Source of the DNA: Photorhabdus bodei
Lineage (GTDB): Bacteria > Pseudomonadota > Gammaproteobacteria > Enterobacterales > Enterobacteriaceae
Direction of reading: 5' to 3'
DNA length: 64,000 nt
NCBI RefSeq assembly: GCF_003287735.1
Contig: NZ_NSCM01000009.1
Coordinates: 53,977 to 117,976 of the forward strand
Shown in pieces: positions 10,942 to 22,513 of this stretch (its first letter is position 1; each line of letters opens with the position of its first letter). The notes below the pieces were generated by a model. It saw nothing but the letters and a program-made list of their open reading frames with translations, had not been told where the DNA came from and did not search any database. The position numbers and the translations under genes were made by a program.

Positions 10942-12837
10942 TCAGTCACTTTCTGTTCCGGGAGGTATAGGGACAGCATTCGGCAATGTTGTGTTGTTAT
11001 CCCCTAATAGTACATGGTCGAGGATTTGGCGAACAAGGGTTCCCACTGCTGGACCTGCACCACCATTCTCTAAAATAATGGAAAGGGCTACTGTCGGATT
11101 TTCATAAGGAGCGAAAGCGATCATCAGCTTATGATCCCGTAAATGCTCAGCAATTTTACTGGCATTGTAGGTTTCATAACTGTAGACCTGTGCTGTTCCT
11201 GATTTGGCCGCTGCTTTATAAGGCGTGCCGATAAAACTCTTATGGCTGGTACCGTTTGGCAGGTTAGCAACACCGTACATACCGTTTTTTGCTAATTCCC
11301 AATATCCTGAATGGATATCACCGATCTGAATATTTTCTATTTGTTGATAAGGGATCATCTCACCTTTCAGCTTTTTGCTTAGCAGAAGATGTGGTGTTTT
11401 TACATTACCGTCGTTAATTAAGGTTGTCAGCGCTTTTACCAGTTGAATGGGGGTTGCTGTCCAATATCCCTGGCCGATACCCACAGGAATGGTATCTCCT
11501 TGATACCAAGGTTTTTTATATTTTCTTTGTTTCCATTCGCGGGTAGGCATGATACCAGTGCGTTCTTCGGCTAGGTCGATTCCAGTATGTTCGCCATAGC
11601 CAAACTTGGTCATCCATTCAGATAGACGATCAATTCCCATATCATAGGCCACTTGATAGAAGAAAGTATCCGCCGATTCTACAATGGCTCTATGTGCATT
11701 GAGACTACCATGCCCCCAACGTTTCCAGTCACGGTAGCGTTTTTCTGAACCCGGTAATTGCCACCAACCTGGATCAAAAATAGTGGTATTTTTATTGATA
11801 ACGCCTGTACTTAGTGCTGCGACGGTAATAAAAGGTTTCACTGTCGAAGCTGGAGGATAGATTCCTTGAGTAGCACGATTAATAAGCGGCCTATCAGGAT
11901 TGTTTAATAGTTCCTGGTAGCTCTTATTGGAGATACCGTTTACGAATAGGTTTGGATCATAGCTTGGGTTAGATACCAGTGCCAGAATTTCCCCATTACG
12001 TGGATCACTGACAACGACCGCGGCACGGCTGGTTGTGAGGAGTTTCTCAATGTAAATCTGCAATTCGAGATCGATGGTTAAGTAAATATCTTGTCCGGCC
12101 TGTGGTGGTTGTTCATGTAATTGGCGTATCACCCGGCCTCGGTTATTCACTTCGACTTCTTCATAACCCGTTTTGCCGTGTAAAACAGTTTCATAATAGC
12201 GTTCAATACCCAGTTTGCCAATATCATGGGTAGCGGCGTAATTAGGTAAAATACCTTCTTTATCCAATCGTTCTACATCTTTATCATTAATTTTAGCAAC
12301 ATAGCCGATGATATGTGTCAGTGCTGAACCATAAGGATAGAAGCGGCGTTGGTAGCCTTTTATTTCAAAACCAGGGAAACGATATTGGTTAACGGCAAAG
12401 CGTGCTACTTGAATATGATCAAGTGAAGTTTTCAATGGAATAGAGGTAAAGCGGCGCGAGCGTTTACGCTCTTTTTCAAAGTTGGCAATATCTTCGTCAG
12501 TCAGATCGATAACATTACGTAAATCATTCAGCGTTTGCTCAAGGTGTTCTACCTTTTCAGGTATGATTTCCAACTGATAGATAGTTCGATTAAGTGCCAA
12601 TGGCGTGCCGTTTCGGTCATAAATGATCCCGCGGCTTGGCGCAATTGGAACCAGTTTAATACGGTTTTCGTTTGAACGGGTTTGATAGTCTTCGTGGCGG
12701 GTGATTTGTAAATGGTAAAGATTGACCATCAGGATACCAGTCAGTACCAGGATGATAATAAACGCCACCAATGCGCGGCGAGCAAATAGGGCTGATTCAG
12801 CCGTATAATCACGAAAAGGGGTACGTTTATTCTTCAT
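10942..12837 (-). CDS. mrdA: Penicillin-binding protein 2 (peptidoglycan transpeptidase)
   Basis: Elongation-specific transpeptidase partner of RodA. A single N-terminal membrane helix spans about residues 22-42, followed by the pedestal domain and a transpeptidase domain with S331-T-V-K334 (PPASTVKPF), the SxN-equivalent SAD in ESADTFFYQ, and K(S/T)G in AAKSGTAQ. 631 residues compares with 633 in E. coli. It is third in the rsfS-rlmH-mrdA-mrdB-rlpA run. Confidence 0.98.
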   Translation of the reverse strand: MKNKRTPFRDYTAESALFARRALVAFIIILVLTGILMVNLYHLQITRHEDYQTRSNENRIKLVPIAPSRGIIYDRNGTPLALNRTIYQLEIIPEKVEHLEQTLNDLRNVIDLTDEDIANFEKERKRSRRFTSIPLKTSLDHIQVARFAVNQYRFPGFEIKGYQRRFYPYGSALTHIIGYVAKINDKDVERLDKEGILPNYAATHDIGKLGIERYYETVLHGKTGYEEVEVNNRGRVIRQLHEQPPQAGQDIYLTIDLELQIYIEKLLTTSRAAVVVSDPRNGEILALVSNPSYDPNLFVNGISNKSYQELLNNPDRPLINRATQGIYPPASTVKPFITVAALSTGVINKNTTIFDPGWWQLPGSEKRYRDWKRWGHGSLNAHRAIVESADTFFYQVAYDMGIDRLSEWMTKFGYGEHTGIDLAEERTGIMPTREWKQRKYKKPWYQGDTIPVGIGQGYWTATPIQLVKALTTLINDGNVKTPHLLLSKKLKGEMIPYQQIENIQIGDIHSGYWELAKNGMYGVANLPNGTSHKSFIGTPYKAAAKSGTAQVYSYETYNASKIAEHLRDHKLMIAFAPYENPTVALSIILENGGAGPAVGTLVRQILDHVLLGDNNTTLPNAVPIPPGTESD

Positions 12838-12877
12838 CCCATTGCCAGAAATTCGCTTTTATCCGTTGATAACCAAA

Positions 12878-13348
12878 TTATTCCCGATGATAGGGATGAT
12901 TGGTCGTAATACTCCATGCCCGGTACAGGCTTTCCGCAACCAAAACTCGGACCAGAGGATGGGGTAAGGTTAGCGGTGACAGTGACCAGCTTTGTTCTGA
13001 GGCGGCTTTACATGCCGGAGCGAGACCTTCGGGCCCACCTATCAACAAACTGACATCTCTACCATCCCGTTTCCAATGTTCAAGCTGTTGCGCCAATTGA
13101 GGCGTTTCCCAGCGGGAACCCGGAATGTCCAGGGTGACAATACGGCTGCCTTTGCTGACAGCGGCTAGCATTTGTTCGCCTTCTTTTTCCAGAATGCGTT
13201 TAATATCCGCATTTTTCCCCCGTTTGCCAGCCGGAATTTCTATCAGATCAAATGGCATGTCTTTGGGAAAACGACGCAAATAATCTGTAAAGCCGGCCTG
13301 TATCCAGTCCGGCATTTTTGTACCTACAGCGATTAATTGCAGCTTCAA
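12878..13348 (-). CDS. rlmH: 23S rRNA pseudouridine-1915 N3-methyltransferase RlmH
   Basis: SPOUT-class methyltransferase acting on the 70S ribosome at helix 69. The SAM-binding knot is visible in LIGGPEGL and in the C-terminal [18 protein letters not shown], with the ending NHPYHRE typical of the family. 156 residues against 155 in E. coli. It starts 2 bases after the rsfS stop. Confidence 0.97.
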   Translation of the reverse strand: MKLQLIAVGTKMPDWIQAGFTDYLRRFPKDMPFDLIEIPAGKRGKNADIKRILEKEGEQMLAAVSKGSRIVTLDIPGSRWETPQLAQQLEHWKRDGRDVSLLIGGPEGLAPACKAASEQSWSLSPLTLPHPLVRVLVAESLYRAWSITTNHPYHRE

Positions 13349-13350
13349 AC

Positions 13351-13677
13351 TCAGCTCCAGAGCTTTTCGAGTTCGTACATGCGGCGGCTCTCTTCTTGCA
13401 TGACATGTACGATAACTTCACCGAGGTCTACGACAATCCAGTCAGATACGCCTTGTCCTTCAACGCCAAGTGGGATCAGGCCGCTCGCGCGACAGTCATC
13501 AACCAGATTATCCGCGACAGACATCAGATGGCGGTTGGAAGTTCCGGTGCAGATAATCATGCAATCGGTAATACTTGATTTCCCTTGGACATCAAGGGAA
13601 ACAATATCCTGTGCTTTGGAGTTTTCAAGCTTATCAATAACAAACTGTTGGAGTTCTTTACCTTGCAAAAGGCTCAT
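13351..13677 (-). CDS. rsfS: Ribosomal silencing factor RsfS
   Basis: Binds ribosomal protein uL14 and blocks subunit joining under nutrient limitation. The family core is clear: [19 protein letters not shown], then GWIVVDLGDV-like [14 protein letters not shown] and [13 protein letters not shown]. 108 residues. It probably starts the rsfS-rlmH-mrdA-mrdB-rlpA operon; the 98-base gap to nadD can hold its promoter. The E. coli cobC gene normally found here is absent. Confidence 0.96.
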   Translation of the reverse strand: MSLLQGKELQQFVIDKLENSKAQDIVSLDVQGKSSITDCMIICTGTSNRHLMSVADNLVDDCRASGLIPLGVEGQGVSDWIVVDLGEVIVHVMQEESRRMYELEKLWS

Positions 13678-13775
13678 CCTTATTTTTTATCACAATTGAT
13701 TAAATAGTGCGGAATAATAGCATGTCAGGTCACTTAAGGGTAAGTCAACTAAGCGACTAATCGAGGCAGATTCCG

Positions 13776-14453
13776 CTATTGGCGATATAACCCCTGTGAA
13801 TCTATATACTTTTGTACTGAAAGGGGGAGTAAATCGTCACAACTTAACCCTTGCTGGTGGCGTTGACGGATGTCTGTTGCTGAGATCGACAGCAGAGGTG
13901 TATCTGCCAGATAGATATAACCGTTAGGTTTACTGCCAAGTTGACTTGGATCGTAGATTTGATGTTTTGTAAGCCATTGTTGCATTTCAGTTGTGGAAAA
14001 CTGAGTTTGATAGCCAGGACGAGCACAAACTAGCAAATGGCAGAAACTCAGTAGTTCTGGCCAACGATGCCAAGTGTGCAGTGATAACAAAGCATCTTGG
14101 CCGATTATAAATGCTAGTGGTGGTTTGTTACCAAGTTCCTGACGGAATGACTCTAGCGTATCAATTGTGTAAGAGGGGATAGTGCGCTCCAGTTCACGCT
14201 TATCGACGGTAAACAGTGGGCTATCCTGTACTGCCAGTTGTACCATTTCAAGCCGCTGTTGTGCAGTGGCTTCCGGTTGTGGGCGGTGTGGGGGGACGTG
14301 ATTTGGTAGTAAAATCACTTGATTCAGGCCAGTTTGATATGCCAGGGTTTCAACTGGTTGTAAGTGCCCGTAATGGATGGGATCGAATGTTCCACCAAAT
14401 AATGCTTTAATAACGGGTTGTTTCGGGCAAGTAGAATCAATGGCATGAGGCAT
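13776..14453 (-). CDS. nadD: Nicotinate-mononucleotide adenylyltransferase NadD
   Basis: Adenylates nicotinate mononucleotide to deamido-NAD in NAD synthesis. The nucleotidyltransferase motif [11 protein letters not shown] (HxGH) and the second motif ISATDIRQR are intact. I use the ATG at 14453 (225 residues), which overlaps holA by 17 bases; an in-frame start at 14483 would add ten residues. Even from 14453 it carries about eleven residues more at the N-terminus than E. coli NadD. Operon lptE-holA-nadD. Confidence 0.93.
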   Translation of the reverse strand: MPHAIDSTCPKQPVIKALFGGTFDPIHYGHLQPVETLAYQTGLNQVILLPNHVPPHRPQPEATAQQRLEMVQLAVQDSPLFTVDKRELERTIPSYTIDTLESFRQELGNKPPLAFIIGQDALLSLHTWHRWPELLSFCHLLVCARPGYQTQFSTTEMQQWLTKHQIYDPSQLGSKPNGYIYLADTPLLSISATDIRQRHQQGLSCDDLLPLSVQKYIDSQGLYRQ

Positions 14454-15477
14454 TAAAAAAGCTCTCAGGTAAGGTTTTTCCACATAACAGCATAGAAAGA
14501 GTTTCTAAATCTGACCAAATAGACTGGCCGTAATCCTGTTTGATCTGGCGTTCCATCTGTACAAGTAAATGAATTGCTCGCTGCAAATCATGTTGAGTGA
14601 GACGTTGCAGTGCGCTTGTCAGTAATGGACGGCGGTTTTGCCATACCCGATGCTGATCTAACAGTGTTTTCATCGGGGTTGTGGTACTTTGACGTTTCAG
14701 CGTGAGTAGCAATAGTAATTCACGCTGTACGGTACGTAATAGAATAACAGCTTCGCAATCTTCCTGTTTTAACTGTTTCAGAATATGCCAGGCTCGTTTT
14801 GCTTTACCTGATAATAGTGAGTCTACCCAGTGATAAGGTGTAAAGTGAGCCGCGTCATTCACCGCATTTTCGACACGATGTAAGGTCAGTTTACCGTCTG
14901 GGTATAGCAGGGAAAGTCGCTCAAGTGCCTGAGCTAACGCCAGTAAATTTCCTTCATAACAATAACACAGTAGTTGATTGGCTTGTTCTTCCAGTGCCAA
15001 TTTCATGGCTTTGGCCCGGTGTGCAACCCATTGCGGCAGACGGTTCTGTTCGGGGGACTGACAACTGACATAAACACCATTTTTTCCTAGTATTTTGAAC
15101 CAGTTACTGTTCTCCTGAGCCTTGGTCAATTTCAAACCACGTAGTATTAGCAGTATATCTGGGTGAAGTAGCCCTGCTAGTTTCACCAGTTGTTCGGCTA
15201 TGGTTGTGTTAGGGCCATTTTCCGGCAGTAGTAAAGTGAGTGTTTGACGGCTAGCAAACAGACTTAATGACTGACAAATATTGAATATCTCATCCCACTC
15301 GGTGTGATTATCCAGTGTATAGGTGAAGTGTTCAGTGAAGGCGTGTTTTTCAGCAGCCTTGCGAATATGATCCTGGCTTTCCTGTAATAGTAGGGGTTCA
15401 TTACCCCATATTAGATAACAGTTTCGCAGCCCCTCATTGAGCTGCGAAATCAGTTGTTCGGGATAGAGTTTGATCAT
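14437..15477 (-). CDS. holA: DNA polymerase III delta subunit HolA
   Basis: Clamp-loader subunit that opens the beta clamp. It aligns along its whole length with E. coli HolA, including [46 protein letters not shown] and [23 protein letters not shown]. 346 residues against 343. It overlaps lptE by 4 bases at its start and nadD at its end, so the three are translationally coupled. Confidence 0.96.
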   Translation of the reverse strand: MIKLYPEQLISQLNEGLRNCYLIWGNEPLLLQESQDHIRKAAEKHAFTEHFTYTLDNHTEWDEIFNICQSLSLFASRQTLTLLLPENGPNTTIAEQLVKLAGLLHPDILLILRGLKLTKAQENSNWFKILGKNGVYVSCQSPEQNRLPQWVAHRAKAMKLALEEQANQLLCYCYEGNLLALAQALERLSLLYPDGKLTLHRVENAVNDAAHFTPYHWVDSLLSGKAKRAWHILKQLKQEDCEAVILLRTVQRELLLLLTLKRQSTTTPMKTLLDQHRVWQNRRPLLTSALQRLTQHDLQRAIHLLVQMERQIKQDYGQSIWSDLETLSMLLCGKTLPESFFNASCH

Positions 15478-16022
15478 TGTGCTTGCGCAGCTTGCTGTCC
15501 CACCTGTTTTTCTCGGGCTTTCTGCTTTTCTGCGTTGTGAACGGTCAATAACTGGCGAACTAACCGGCGAGCAGCTTGTTCACGCATTTCCTGATTGATT
15601 ATCTCGTTTTCAGCATCTTTCGCCAGGGCCTCTAATGGGTTGTCGAAAAAAGAGCGGTCAACCCTGGATCGCAGCGGGTATACGCTACCGTCTGGCATAA
15701 TAACCTGAGCATCGACATTCAGTGTCAATTGACGTTCAGCCGCCTTACCATCTTGGAAAATAGAGACAGTATCTTTATTTTCAGAAGAGTTAATTAACTT
15801 CAAAACAGGAACATCAGCGCTACCATCCTCAAGGATAGTGACGTTATTCAGACGAAGCTGTTGGCGAACGGAACGGGCCAGTGGCCCATATGGGTCACTG
15901 CTTGTTATTTGCAGCTTTTTGAGTTCAGGTGGCACCTGGGTGGTACCGCGCAGATGAAAACCGCAGCCAGCGGTGACCAGCACCGCTAACCCCAGCAGCA
16001 ACGTTAAAATACGATGTCGCAC
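15474..16022 (-). CDS. lptE: LPS-assembly lipoprotein LptE
   Basis: Outer-membrane lipoprotein that plugs the LptD barrel and helps place lipopolysaccharide at the cell surface. The lipobox is LVTAGC followed by GFHLRGT, the invariant start of mature LptE. 182 residues, with a charged Gln/Ala-rich C-terminal tail. It lies 13 bases downstream of leuS and overlaps holA. Confidence 0.95.
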   Translation of the reverse strand: MRHRILTLLLGLAVLVTAGCGFHLRGTTQVPPELKKLQITSSDPYGPLARSVRQQLRLNNVTILEDGSADVPVLKLINSSENKDTVSIFQDGKAAERQLTLNVDAQVIMPDGSVYPLRSRVDRSFFDNPLEALAKDAENEIINQEMREQAARRLVRQLLTVHNAEKQKAREKQVGQQAAQAQ

Positions 16023-16035
16023 ATTGCCTCCTTTA

Positions 16036-18618
16036 TCAGCCGACGACCAGATTCAGCAGTTTGCCTGGTACATAAATGACTTTGCGAATAGTGACGCCTT
16101 CAAGATATTTCGTCACACCATACTCTTTTGCTGCCAGATCATGAACATATTCTTTAGTCGCCTCAGCTGGCACAGTAACACGACCACGCACTTTACCGTT
16201 AACTTGAATGACGACTAACTTGGTATCGTCAACCATTGCTTGTTCATCAGCTTGTGGCCAATCAGCCGTATCAATATCACCTTCACCCCCCAGAGCTTGC
16301 CACATAATAAAGCAAACATGGGGAGTTATTGGTGACAACATACGGACAACTGCCAGCAGAGCCTCTTGCATCAGAGCGCGATCCTGCTCAGTTTCCTGTG
16401 GTGCGCGGGCCAGTTTATTCATCAATTCCATTACGGCAGCGATAGCAGTATTGAATGCCTGGCGGCGACCGACATCATCTGTGACTTTAGCAATGGTTTT
16501 GTGCAGATCTCGGAATAGATCTTTTTGTTCCATTGTCAGGTTTGTGATGTTTAGCGGTTGTGTTGCCCCTTTGCTGCTATGTTCATAAACCAGGCGCCAT
16601 ACACGTTTCAGGAAGCGATTTGCCCCTTCAACACTGGATTCTTGCCATTCTAGCGTCAGCTCTGGTGGAGCCGCGAACATCATAAATAGGCGAACGGTAT
16701 CAGCCCCATATTTTTCTACCATCAATTGTGGGTCAATACCGTTGTTTTTGGATTTAGACATTTTGCTCATGCCGGTATAAACCAGTTCATGGCCTTCTTT
16801 ATCCATCGCTTTAATGATACGGCTTTTATCATCACGCTCAACAATAGTATCAGCTGGGGAAACCCAGATTTTTTCACCATCTTTGCCGAGGTAATAAAAA
16901 GCATCGGCCAGAACCATGCCTTGACATAACAGGCGCTTAGCGGGTTCATTGGAATTGACCAGGCCAGCATCACGCATCAGTTTATGGAAGAAGCGGAAAT
17001 ACATCAGATGCATGATAGCATGTTCGATACCACCGATGTATTGGTCAACTGGCAGCCAATAGTTAGCTGCTGCTGGATTGAGCAGGCCCTTGTCATAATC
17101 TGGACAGGTGTAGCGAGCGTAGTACCAAGAAGACTCCATAAAAGTATCGAAGGTATCTGTTTCACGTAGTGCTGGTTGGCCGTTGATAGTGGTTTTCGCC
17201 CACTCAGGATCAGCTTTAATTGGGCTGGTGATGCCGTCCATTTTGACATCTTCTGGCAGAATAACTGGCAGTTGAGCTGCTGGAATCGGAACAACTGTGC
17301 CATCATCCAGCGTTGCCATTGGAATAGGAGCGCCCCAATAACGTTGACGAGAAACTCCCCAGTCACGCAGACGATAGTTGACTTTACGCTTACCTACGCC
17401 CATTTCCACCAGTTTATCAGCAATAGCATTGAAACCATCTTCGTGATTCAGATCGCTAAATTCACCGGAATTAAACAGGATATTTTTATCTGTTATAGGC
17501 GCTTCATGGACGTTTGGTTCATTGCCTTCGCTATCCAGAATAACGGCTTTTATTGGCAGGTTATATTTTGTCGCAAATTCCCAGTCGCGTTGATCGTGAC
17601 CAGGCACTGCCATGACAGCACCGGTGCCGTATTCCATCAGGACGAAGTTTGCAACCCAGATTGCCACTTTTTCTTTGGTCAATGGATGAATAGCAAACAT
17701 ACCGGTTGCCATGCCTTTCTTCTCCATTGTTGCCATATCTGCTTCTGCAACTTTGGTATTACGGCACTCATCAATGAAAGTAACCAGTTCAGGGTTATTT
17801 TCTGCTGCTTGTTTTGCCAGAGGATGACCTGCGGCAACCGCAACATAAGTGGCACCCAGGAACGTATCAGGACGAGTGGTATAAACGGTCAGCTTCTCCT
17901 GACTATCAGCCACATCAAAAGTGATTTCTACCCCTTCAGAACGACCAATCCAGTTGCGCTGCATGGTTTTGACTTGTTCAGGCCACTCTTCCAGCGTATC
18001 CAGATCATTTAACAACTCTTCGGCATAATCAGTGATCTTGATAAACCATTGCGGAATTTTTTTACGTTCAACTTTGCTATCACAACGCCAGCAACAGCCA
18101 TCGACCACTTGTTCATTAGCCAGAACAGTCAGATCGTGGGGACACCAGTTAACTGCGGAGGTTTTTTTATAAACCAAGCCCTTTTCATACAATTTGGTGA
18201 AGAACCACTGTTCCCAACGGTAATATTCCGGGGTACAGGTTGTGACTTCACGATCCCAGTCGTAACCGAAGCCCAGTGTTTTCAATTGACCTTTCATATA
18301 TTCGATGTTGGCATAGGTCCACGGAGCAGGTGCTGTATTGTTTTTGACCGCGGCACCTTCCGCAGGCAGGCCAAACGCGTCCCAACCGATAGGTTGCAGA
18401 ACGTTTTTGCCAAGCATACGCTGATAGCGGGAGATAACATCGCCAATAGTGTAGTTACGTACATGGCCCATGTGTAGTCGACCAGAAGGGTAAGGTAGCA
18501 TGGACAGGCAGTAATATTTTTCTTTGCTGTTGTCTTCTGTCACTTTGAAAGTTTGCTTCTCTTGCCAGTGAAGCTGAACTTGCGGCTCTATATCTTCTGG
18601 ACGGTATTGTTCTTGCAT
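16036..18618 (-). CDS. leuS: Leucyl-tRNA synthetase
   Basis: Class I synthetase that charges tRNA-Leu. The HIGH-type motif is [11 protein letters not shown] near residue 42, and KMSKS is in [12 protein letters not shown] near residue 620. Between them is a CP1 editing domain with [15 protein letters not shown]. The zinc-finger-like CCWRCDSKV is present. 860 residues equals E. coli. First gene of the leuS-lptE-holA-nadD operon. Confidence 0.98.
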   Translation of the reverse strand: MQEQYRPEDIEPQVQLHWQEKQTFKVTEDNSKEKYYCLSMLPYPSGRLHMGHVRNYTIGDVISRYQRMLGKNVLQPIGWDAFGLPAEGAAVKNNTAPAPWTYANIEYMKGQLKTLGFGYDWDREVTTCTPEYYRWEQWFFTKLYEKGLVYKKTSAVNWCPHDLTVLANEQVVDGCCWRCDSKVERKKIPQWFIKITDYAEELLNDLDTLEEWPEQVKTMQRNWIGRSEGVEITFDVADSQEKLTVYTTRPDTFLGATYVAVAAGHPLAKQAAENNPELVTFIDECRNTKVAEADMATMEKKGMATGMFAIHPLTKEKVAIWVANFVLMEYGTGAVMAVPGHDQRDWEFATKYNLPIKAVILDSEGNEPNVHEAPITDKNILFNSGEFSDLNHEDGFNAIADKLVEMGVGKRKVNYRLRDWGVSRQRYWGAPIPMATLDDGTVVPIPAAQLPVILPEDVKMDGITSPIKADPEWAKTTINGQPALRETDTFDTFMESSWYYARYTCPDYDKGLLNPAAANYWLPVDQYIGGIEHAIMHLMYFRFFHKLMRDAGLVNSNEPAKRLLCQGMVLADAFYYLGKDGEKIWVSPADTIVERDDKSRIIKAMDKEGHELVYTGMSKMSKSKNNGIDPQLMVEKYGADTVRLFMMFAAPPELTLEWQESSVEGANRFLKRVWRLVYEHSSKGATQPLNITNLTMEQKDLFRDLHKTIAKVTDDVGRRQAFNTAIAAVMELMNKLARAPQETEQDRALMQEALLAVVRMLSPITPHVCFIMWQALGGEGDIDTADWPQADEQAMVDDTKLVVIQVNGKVRGRVTVPAEATKEYVHDLAAKEYGVTKYLEGVTIRKVIYVPGKLLNLVVG

Positions 18619-18733
18619 GGCACCGATGATCCTATGGTGAGTAAAAAGCTACGTTTGTAGCAATCATTTAGTTGGTAAAATATGAGGTCGGCATAGCATA
18701 TCTGATTTGATATATAAGAAACAGAGGTTCTGA

Positions 18734-18766
18734 GGGAAAATCCGATGGCGACGGGAGCCACCACCG
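18734..18766 (-). terminator. Possible terminator of the gltIJKL operon
   Basis: Imperfect GC-rich hairpin at 18742-18766 with the core TGGC / GCCA. Followed on the minus strand by GGATTTTCCC, it begins about 15 bases after the gltL stop. The short U-tract makes this a moderate call. Confidence 0.4.
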
Positions 18767-18780
18767 GGGATGAAATGAGG

Positions 18781-19506
18781 TTAGTGAAGAATTTTAGCTA
18801 GAAATTCTTTGGCGCGATCTGATTTTGGATTCGCAAAGAAATCTTCTTTTTTGCTATCTTCAACAATTCTGCCTTCATCCATAAAGATAACTCGGTTGGC
18901 TACTTTACGAGCGAAGCCCATTTCGTGAGTAACAACCATCATGGTCATCCCTTCATCTGCCAGTTTAACCATGACATCGAGCACTTCATTGATCATTTCA
19001 GGGTCGAGTGCGGAGGTAGGTTCGTCAAATAGCATGGCAATCGGGTCCATACAAAGGGCTCGGGCGATTGCTACACGTTGCTGTTGACCACCGGAAAGTT
19101 GAGACGGGAATTTATTCGCTTGACTGGCAAGTCCAACGCGTTCAAGTAATTTCAACCCCTTTTCTTCCGCCGCTTTTTTATTGCGATTAAGCACTTTAAT
19201 CTGCGCTAGAGTTAAATTCTCAATGATGGATAGATGGGGGAACAGCTCAAAATGTTGGAACACCATGCCGACTTTAGAGCGTAGTTGTGCCAGATGGGTG
19301 TTTTTATCATTAACTTTAATGTCATTAACCAGAATTTCACCCTGTTGGATGGATTCCAGGCCATTGACCGTTTTTATCAGGGTGGATTTGCCTGAGCCAG
19401 ATGGGCCACAGACCACAACGACTTCACCTTTTTTAACTTCAGTTGAGCAGTCGGAGAGAACCTGAAATTGGCCATACCACTTGGATACATTTTTCAGGGA
19501 GATCAT
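18781..19506 (-). CDS. gltL: Glutamate/aspartate ABC transporter ATPase GltL
   Basis: Cytoplasmic ATPase of the GltIJKL importer. Walker [10 protein letters not shown], signature LSGGQQQR, Walker [15 protein letters not shown] and the H-loop VVTHEMGF are all intact. The ATG at 19506 shares one base with the gltK stop and gives 241 residues as in E. coli; the reading from 19509 begins with TTG. Last gene of the operon. Confidence 0.96.
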   Translation of the reverse strand: MISLKNVSKWYGQFQVLSDCSTEVKKGEVVVVCGPSGSGKSTLIKTVNGLESIQQGEILVNDIKVNDKNTHLAQLRSKVGMVFQHFELFPHLSIIENLTLAQIKVLNRNKKAAEEKGLKLLERVGLASQANKFPSQLSGGQQQRVAIARALCMDPIAMLFDEPTSALDPEMINEVLDVMVKLADEGMTMMVVTHEMGFARKVANRVIFMDEGRIVEDSKKEDFFANPKSDRAKEFLAKILH

Positions 19507-20180
19507 CAAACAGTCCTTTTCTTCAAATAGTTAACCAGCATAGATGCGGCAATACTAATAATAAAATAAACCAAACCAGCAAATAGGATCATTTCGACCT
19601 GAGTGCCATCACGCTCACCGATATTTGCCGCAGTACGGAAAAAGTCCGCTAGACTGAGCACATACACCAATGAGGTGTCTTGAAACAGTACGATACCCTG
19701 AGTCAGTAACAGCGGGGTCATCGCACGGAATGCCTGAGGCAGGATAACCAGTCTCATACTTTGCATTGGTGTCATACCCAATGCCAGTGCTGCCGAAGAT
19801 TGCCCGCGGGAGATACTCTGAATTCCCGCCCGGATAATTTCTGAATAATAAGCAGCTTCGAAAAAGGCAAACGCTACCATAGCTGAAATTAAACGAATAT
19901 CAGTCTTTGGAGAAATCCCCAGAACGTTTTGCACTAAGCTAGGCACAATCAAATAGAACCATAACAGTACCATAACCAATGGTACAGAACGGAACAGATT
20001 GACATATAAAGTGGCAAACCAGCTTAGTATTTTTACCGAAGAGAGGCGCATAACAGCCAGTACAGTTCCCCAGAGAATACCGACAACAACAGCAATAATC
20101 GTGATTTTTGCGGTAATGACTAAGCCTTGTAGCAGAAATGGGATACTGGGGATAATCGAACTCCAGTCAAACTCGTACAT
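19506..20180 (-). CDS. gltK: Glutamate/aspartate ABC transporter permease GltK
   Basis: Inner-membrane permease of the His/Glu/Gln type with about five helices. The EAA loop that contacts GltL is visible in [22 protein letters not shown]. 224 residues, matching E. coli. It directly abuts gltJ upstream and overlaps gltL. Confidence 0.95.
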   Translation of the reverse strand: MYEFDWSSIIPSIPFLLQGLVITAKITIIAVVVGILWGTVLAVMRLSSVKILSWFATLYVNLFRSVPLVMVLLWFYLIVPSLVQNVLGISPKTDIRLISAMVAFAFFEAAYYSEIIRAGIQSISRGQSSAALALGMTPMQSMRLVILPQAFRAMTPLLLTQGIVLFQDTSLVYVLSLADFFRTAANIGERDGTQVEMILFAGLVYFIISIAASMLVNYLKKRTV

Positions 20181-20921
20181 TTATTGACCTCCAATATTAC
20201 CCGGTAAACGCACTTTTTTCTCAAGCAAGTGCATGGCAAGCATAATCACCAGATTGATTCCGATATAAGCTAATGTAATCGCCGTAAATGTTTCATAAGC
20301 ATGTGCTGAGTAATCAAGTAACTTACCTGCTTGTGCTGCCATATCTACCAGACCAATAGTGGAGGCAATAGCGGAGTTTTTCACCAGATTCATTATTTCT
20401 GATGTCATGGGTGGAATAATCACTCGATAGGCATTGGGTAATAGGACATAGCGATAGGTTTGTGGCAGAGTTAGCCCCATTGCCAGCCCTGCCGCTTTTT
20501 GACCGCGTGGTAGTGATTGTATGGCGGCACGAACCTGCTCACATATCCGAGCAGCAGTGAAAAGACCTAAACAGACAGTGGATGAGAGAAAAAATTGGAT
20601 ATTAGGGTCCAGTTCAGTTTTAAACCACAGACCGATTTTTTCTGGTAGTAGTTCAGGTACAACCAGATACCAGATAAAAAATTGAACTATCAGTGGTACG
20701 TTACGAAAGAGCTCAACATAACAGGTACCTATCCCAGATAATATTTTATTGGGAACAGTGCGTAAGATGCCGAACAGTGAGCCGACAATGAAAGCGATAA
20801 TCCAGGCGCAGATAGACAAGGCAATCGTCACCTGAAATCCAGCTATCAACCAGCCTAGATAAGTCGTATTGCCGAAAGGGGCAGCTTGCAAAAAGATGCC
20901 CCAATTCCAATCGATTGACAT
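20181..20921 (-). CDS. gltJ: Glutamate/aspartate ABC transporter permease GltJ
   Basis: Second permease of the importer, with the EAA loop AGLAMGLTLPQTYRYVLLPNAYR and helices in between. I start it at the ATG at 20921 (MSIDWNWG, 246 residues, as in E. coli) with GGGAG upstream; the reading up to 21029 crosses the intercistronic terminator hairpin and is not coding. Confidence 0.95.
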   Translation of the reverse strand: MSIDWNWGIFLQAAPFGNTTYLGWLIAGFQVTIALSICAWIIAFIVGSLFGILRTVPNKILSGIGTCYVELFRNVPLIVQFFIWYLVVPELLPEKIGLWFKTELDPNIQFFLSSTVCLGLFTAARICEQVRAAIQSLPRGQKAAGLAMGLTLPQTYRYVLLPNAYRVIIPPMTSEIMNLVKNSAIASTIGLVDMAAQAGKLLDYSAHAYETFTAITLAYIGINLVIMLAMHLLEKKVRLPGNIGGQ

Positions 20922-20977
20922 AATAATACTCCCTGTTAGGGTGTAGCTTGATCCCCTGAAAACGATTGATTGGCTGA

Positions 20978-21010
20978 GAAAAAAAGCGAGGTAGGGAACG
21001 ACCACCTCGC
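20978..21010 (-). terminator. Attenuating terminator between gltI and gltJ
   Basis: 7-bp stem GCGAGGT / ACCTCGC (21004-21010 and 20986-20992), followed on the minus strand by a run of seven or more T. It would end most transcripts after gltI, giving excess binding protein. Its position matches the 3' end of the SroC small RNA in E. coli, which is processed from this transcript. Confidence 0.85.
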
Positions 21011-21053
21011 ACCCTGTGACGCCAATCAAATAGTCATTTTTTTAATTATATTT

Positions 21054-21947
21054 CTAGTCAAGTGCCTTATCATTTGGCGATTTAAATAGTGCTTTCATTT
21101 CATCAGACAAAGAGAAATTCAAATTCAAGTTCTTGGGTGGAATGGGGTGTTTGAACCAGCGCTCAAATGATTCTTCTGCCTCTCCGGAGGTTTGCGCTTG
21201 AACAATGGTCTCATCGATCAGCTTCTTGAATTGAAGATCGTCTTTGCGTGATATACAACCATAGGCTTCTCTAGACTGAGGTGTACCAACAATTTCCCAC
21301 TGATCAGGTTTTTTCGCTTTGGCGCGTTCACCTGCTAGTAGTGCATCATCCACCATAAAGGCGATTGCACGGCCAGATTCCAAAGTACGGAATGAGTCAC
21401 CATGATCTTTTGCACTGATGATGCGCATTTTCATGTTTTTCTCATCGTTGAGTTTATTCAGCAATATTTCAGAAGTCGTACCTGCTGAGACAACGACATT
21501 TTTACCTGCCAAATCTGGGAAATCTTTTATACCGGAACCTTTTTTAGTCAGCAAACGCGTCGTAATAATAAAGATGCTGTTAGAGAAAGTGACTTGTTTC
21601 TGACGTTCAAGGTTATTGGAAGTGGAACCGCATTCGAAATCATAAGTTCCATTTTGTAGCAATGGGATGCGATTTTGCGAAGTCACGGGTATCAATTTTA
21701 CTTGCAGATTTGGCATGTCCAGTTTCTTCTTCACCGCTTCAACAATCAGATTAGAATAATCCTGAGAGTAGCCGACGACTTTTTGATGGTTATCGTAGTA
21801 AGCAAAAGGTACGGAGGATTCACGATGTCCCACAATGATCACACCATCATCTTTAACCTTTTTCAGTGTTCCCGTTAATTCTTCGGCTTGAGCAGCCCCC
21901 GCGATGCCAAGTAACATCATGGTTAATACTAGGTTACGCATACGCAT
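21054..21947 (-). CDS. gltI: Periplasmic glutamate/aspartate-binding protein GltI
   Basis: Substrate-binding component of the GltIJKL importer, exported to the periplasm. The signal peptide is MRMRNLVLTMMLLGIAGAAQA. The mature part has family-3 solute-binding features: GYSQDYSNLI, FECGSTSNNLERQKQVTFS and the disulfide cysteines (FECG and YGCI). AAAGGAG lies just upstream of the ATG at 21947. First gene of the operon. Confidence 0.95.
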   Translation of the reverse strand: MRMRNLVLTMMLLGIAGAAQAEELTGTLKKVKDDGVIIVGHRESSVPFAYYDNHQKVVGYSQDYSNLIVEAVKKKLDMPNLQVKLIPVTSQNRIPLLQNGTYDFECGSTSNNLERQKQVTFSNSIFIITTRLLTKKGSGIKDFPDLAGKNVVVSAGTTSEILLNKLNDEKNMKMRIISAKDHGDSFRTLESGRAIAFMVDDALLAGERAKAKKPDQWEIVGTPQSREAYGCISRKDDLQFKKLIDETIVQAQTSGEAEESFERWFKHPIPPKNLNLNFSLSDEMKALFKSPNDKALD

Positions 21948-22352
21948 ATATAACTCCTTTAATGTTGTGGCTATCGTTTGCGATGTTGTGTTTGCAAAAG
22001 ACTCTCAGGGATTTGTTTTTTATCGAGGATCATTTGCTGTTATATGTGTATATAGTGTTAAAAAATAGTACAAAAGGGTTAGATAATGAAAATGAATTGT
22101 TTCTATTTCGGGAGCTGTCTCGCACTATAAATGAACAATGTTGTTTATCTTGCACAATAAAGATACGTGATTATCATTTTTTTAGTGCATTTTCCCATTT
22201 TTGGTTATTGAAACAGCTATTTCCCTTTTCATTCATGGATATAGCAGCAATTAGCGTGCCAAAATAGTAAAGAGGGGTAAAATTAGCACCAATAAGTTGT
22301 TTAAGTAGGTTATTTGTATAACATAGAGTGATATCAGTTATTGAGGGTTAGC
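21948..22352. other. Promoter region of gltIJKL and AT-rich spacer
   Basis: No credible gene. The right-hand reading frame across 21866-22267 overlaps the gltI start antisense and lacks coding character. The part nearest 21950 must hold the gltI promoter. E. coli has rihA and other genes elsewhere around this operon; here nothing replaces them. Confidence 0.5.
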
Positions 22353-22418
22353 ATGGGTCAATGGCAGAATTGGGCAAGGTATATTTCATTCCCATTGCCA
22401 GACGATTCCATAGGTTGA
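22353..22418 (+). CDS. Candidate 21-residue small ORF before a terminator
   Basis: ATG at 22353 preceded by GAGGG at about 6 bases; it encodes MGQWQNWARYISFPLPDDSI plus a final G. A strong hairpin with a T-run on the same strand follows 35 bases later, and no annotated rightward gene explains that terminator. It may be a small protein, a leader or the body of a small RNA. No homology is claimed. Confidence 0.3.
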   Translation: MGQWQNWARYISFPLPDDSIG

Positions 22419-22452
22419 TAAGGCCGATTAATAATGTTAAATCGACAATCTC

Positions 22453-22476
22453 AAGGGAGCAATTTCGCTCCCTTTT
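22453..22476 (+). terminator. Rho-independent terminator hairpin downstream of lnt
   Basis: 8-bp stem AAGGGAGC / GCTCCCTT with a 6-base loop and TTTT on the plus strand. It could end leftward lnt transcripts too, but the T-run favours a rightward transcript. Confidence 0.7.
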
Positions 22477-22513
22477 GGCTATATAGATATTTGAATCAAG
22501 ATGGATATTCGAA

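Noticed and set aside
17176..18012. 278-codon rightward frame opposite leuS
   Set aside because: It lies entirely antisense to leuS, a full-length conserved gene, and its cysteine/isoleucine-rich translation has no gene-like features.
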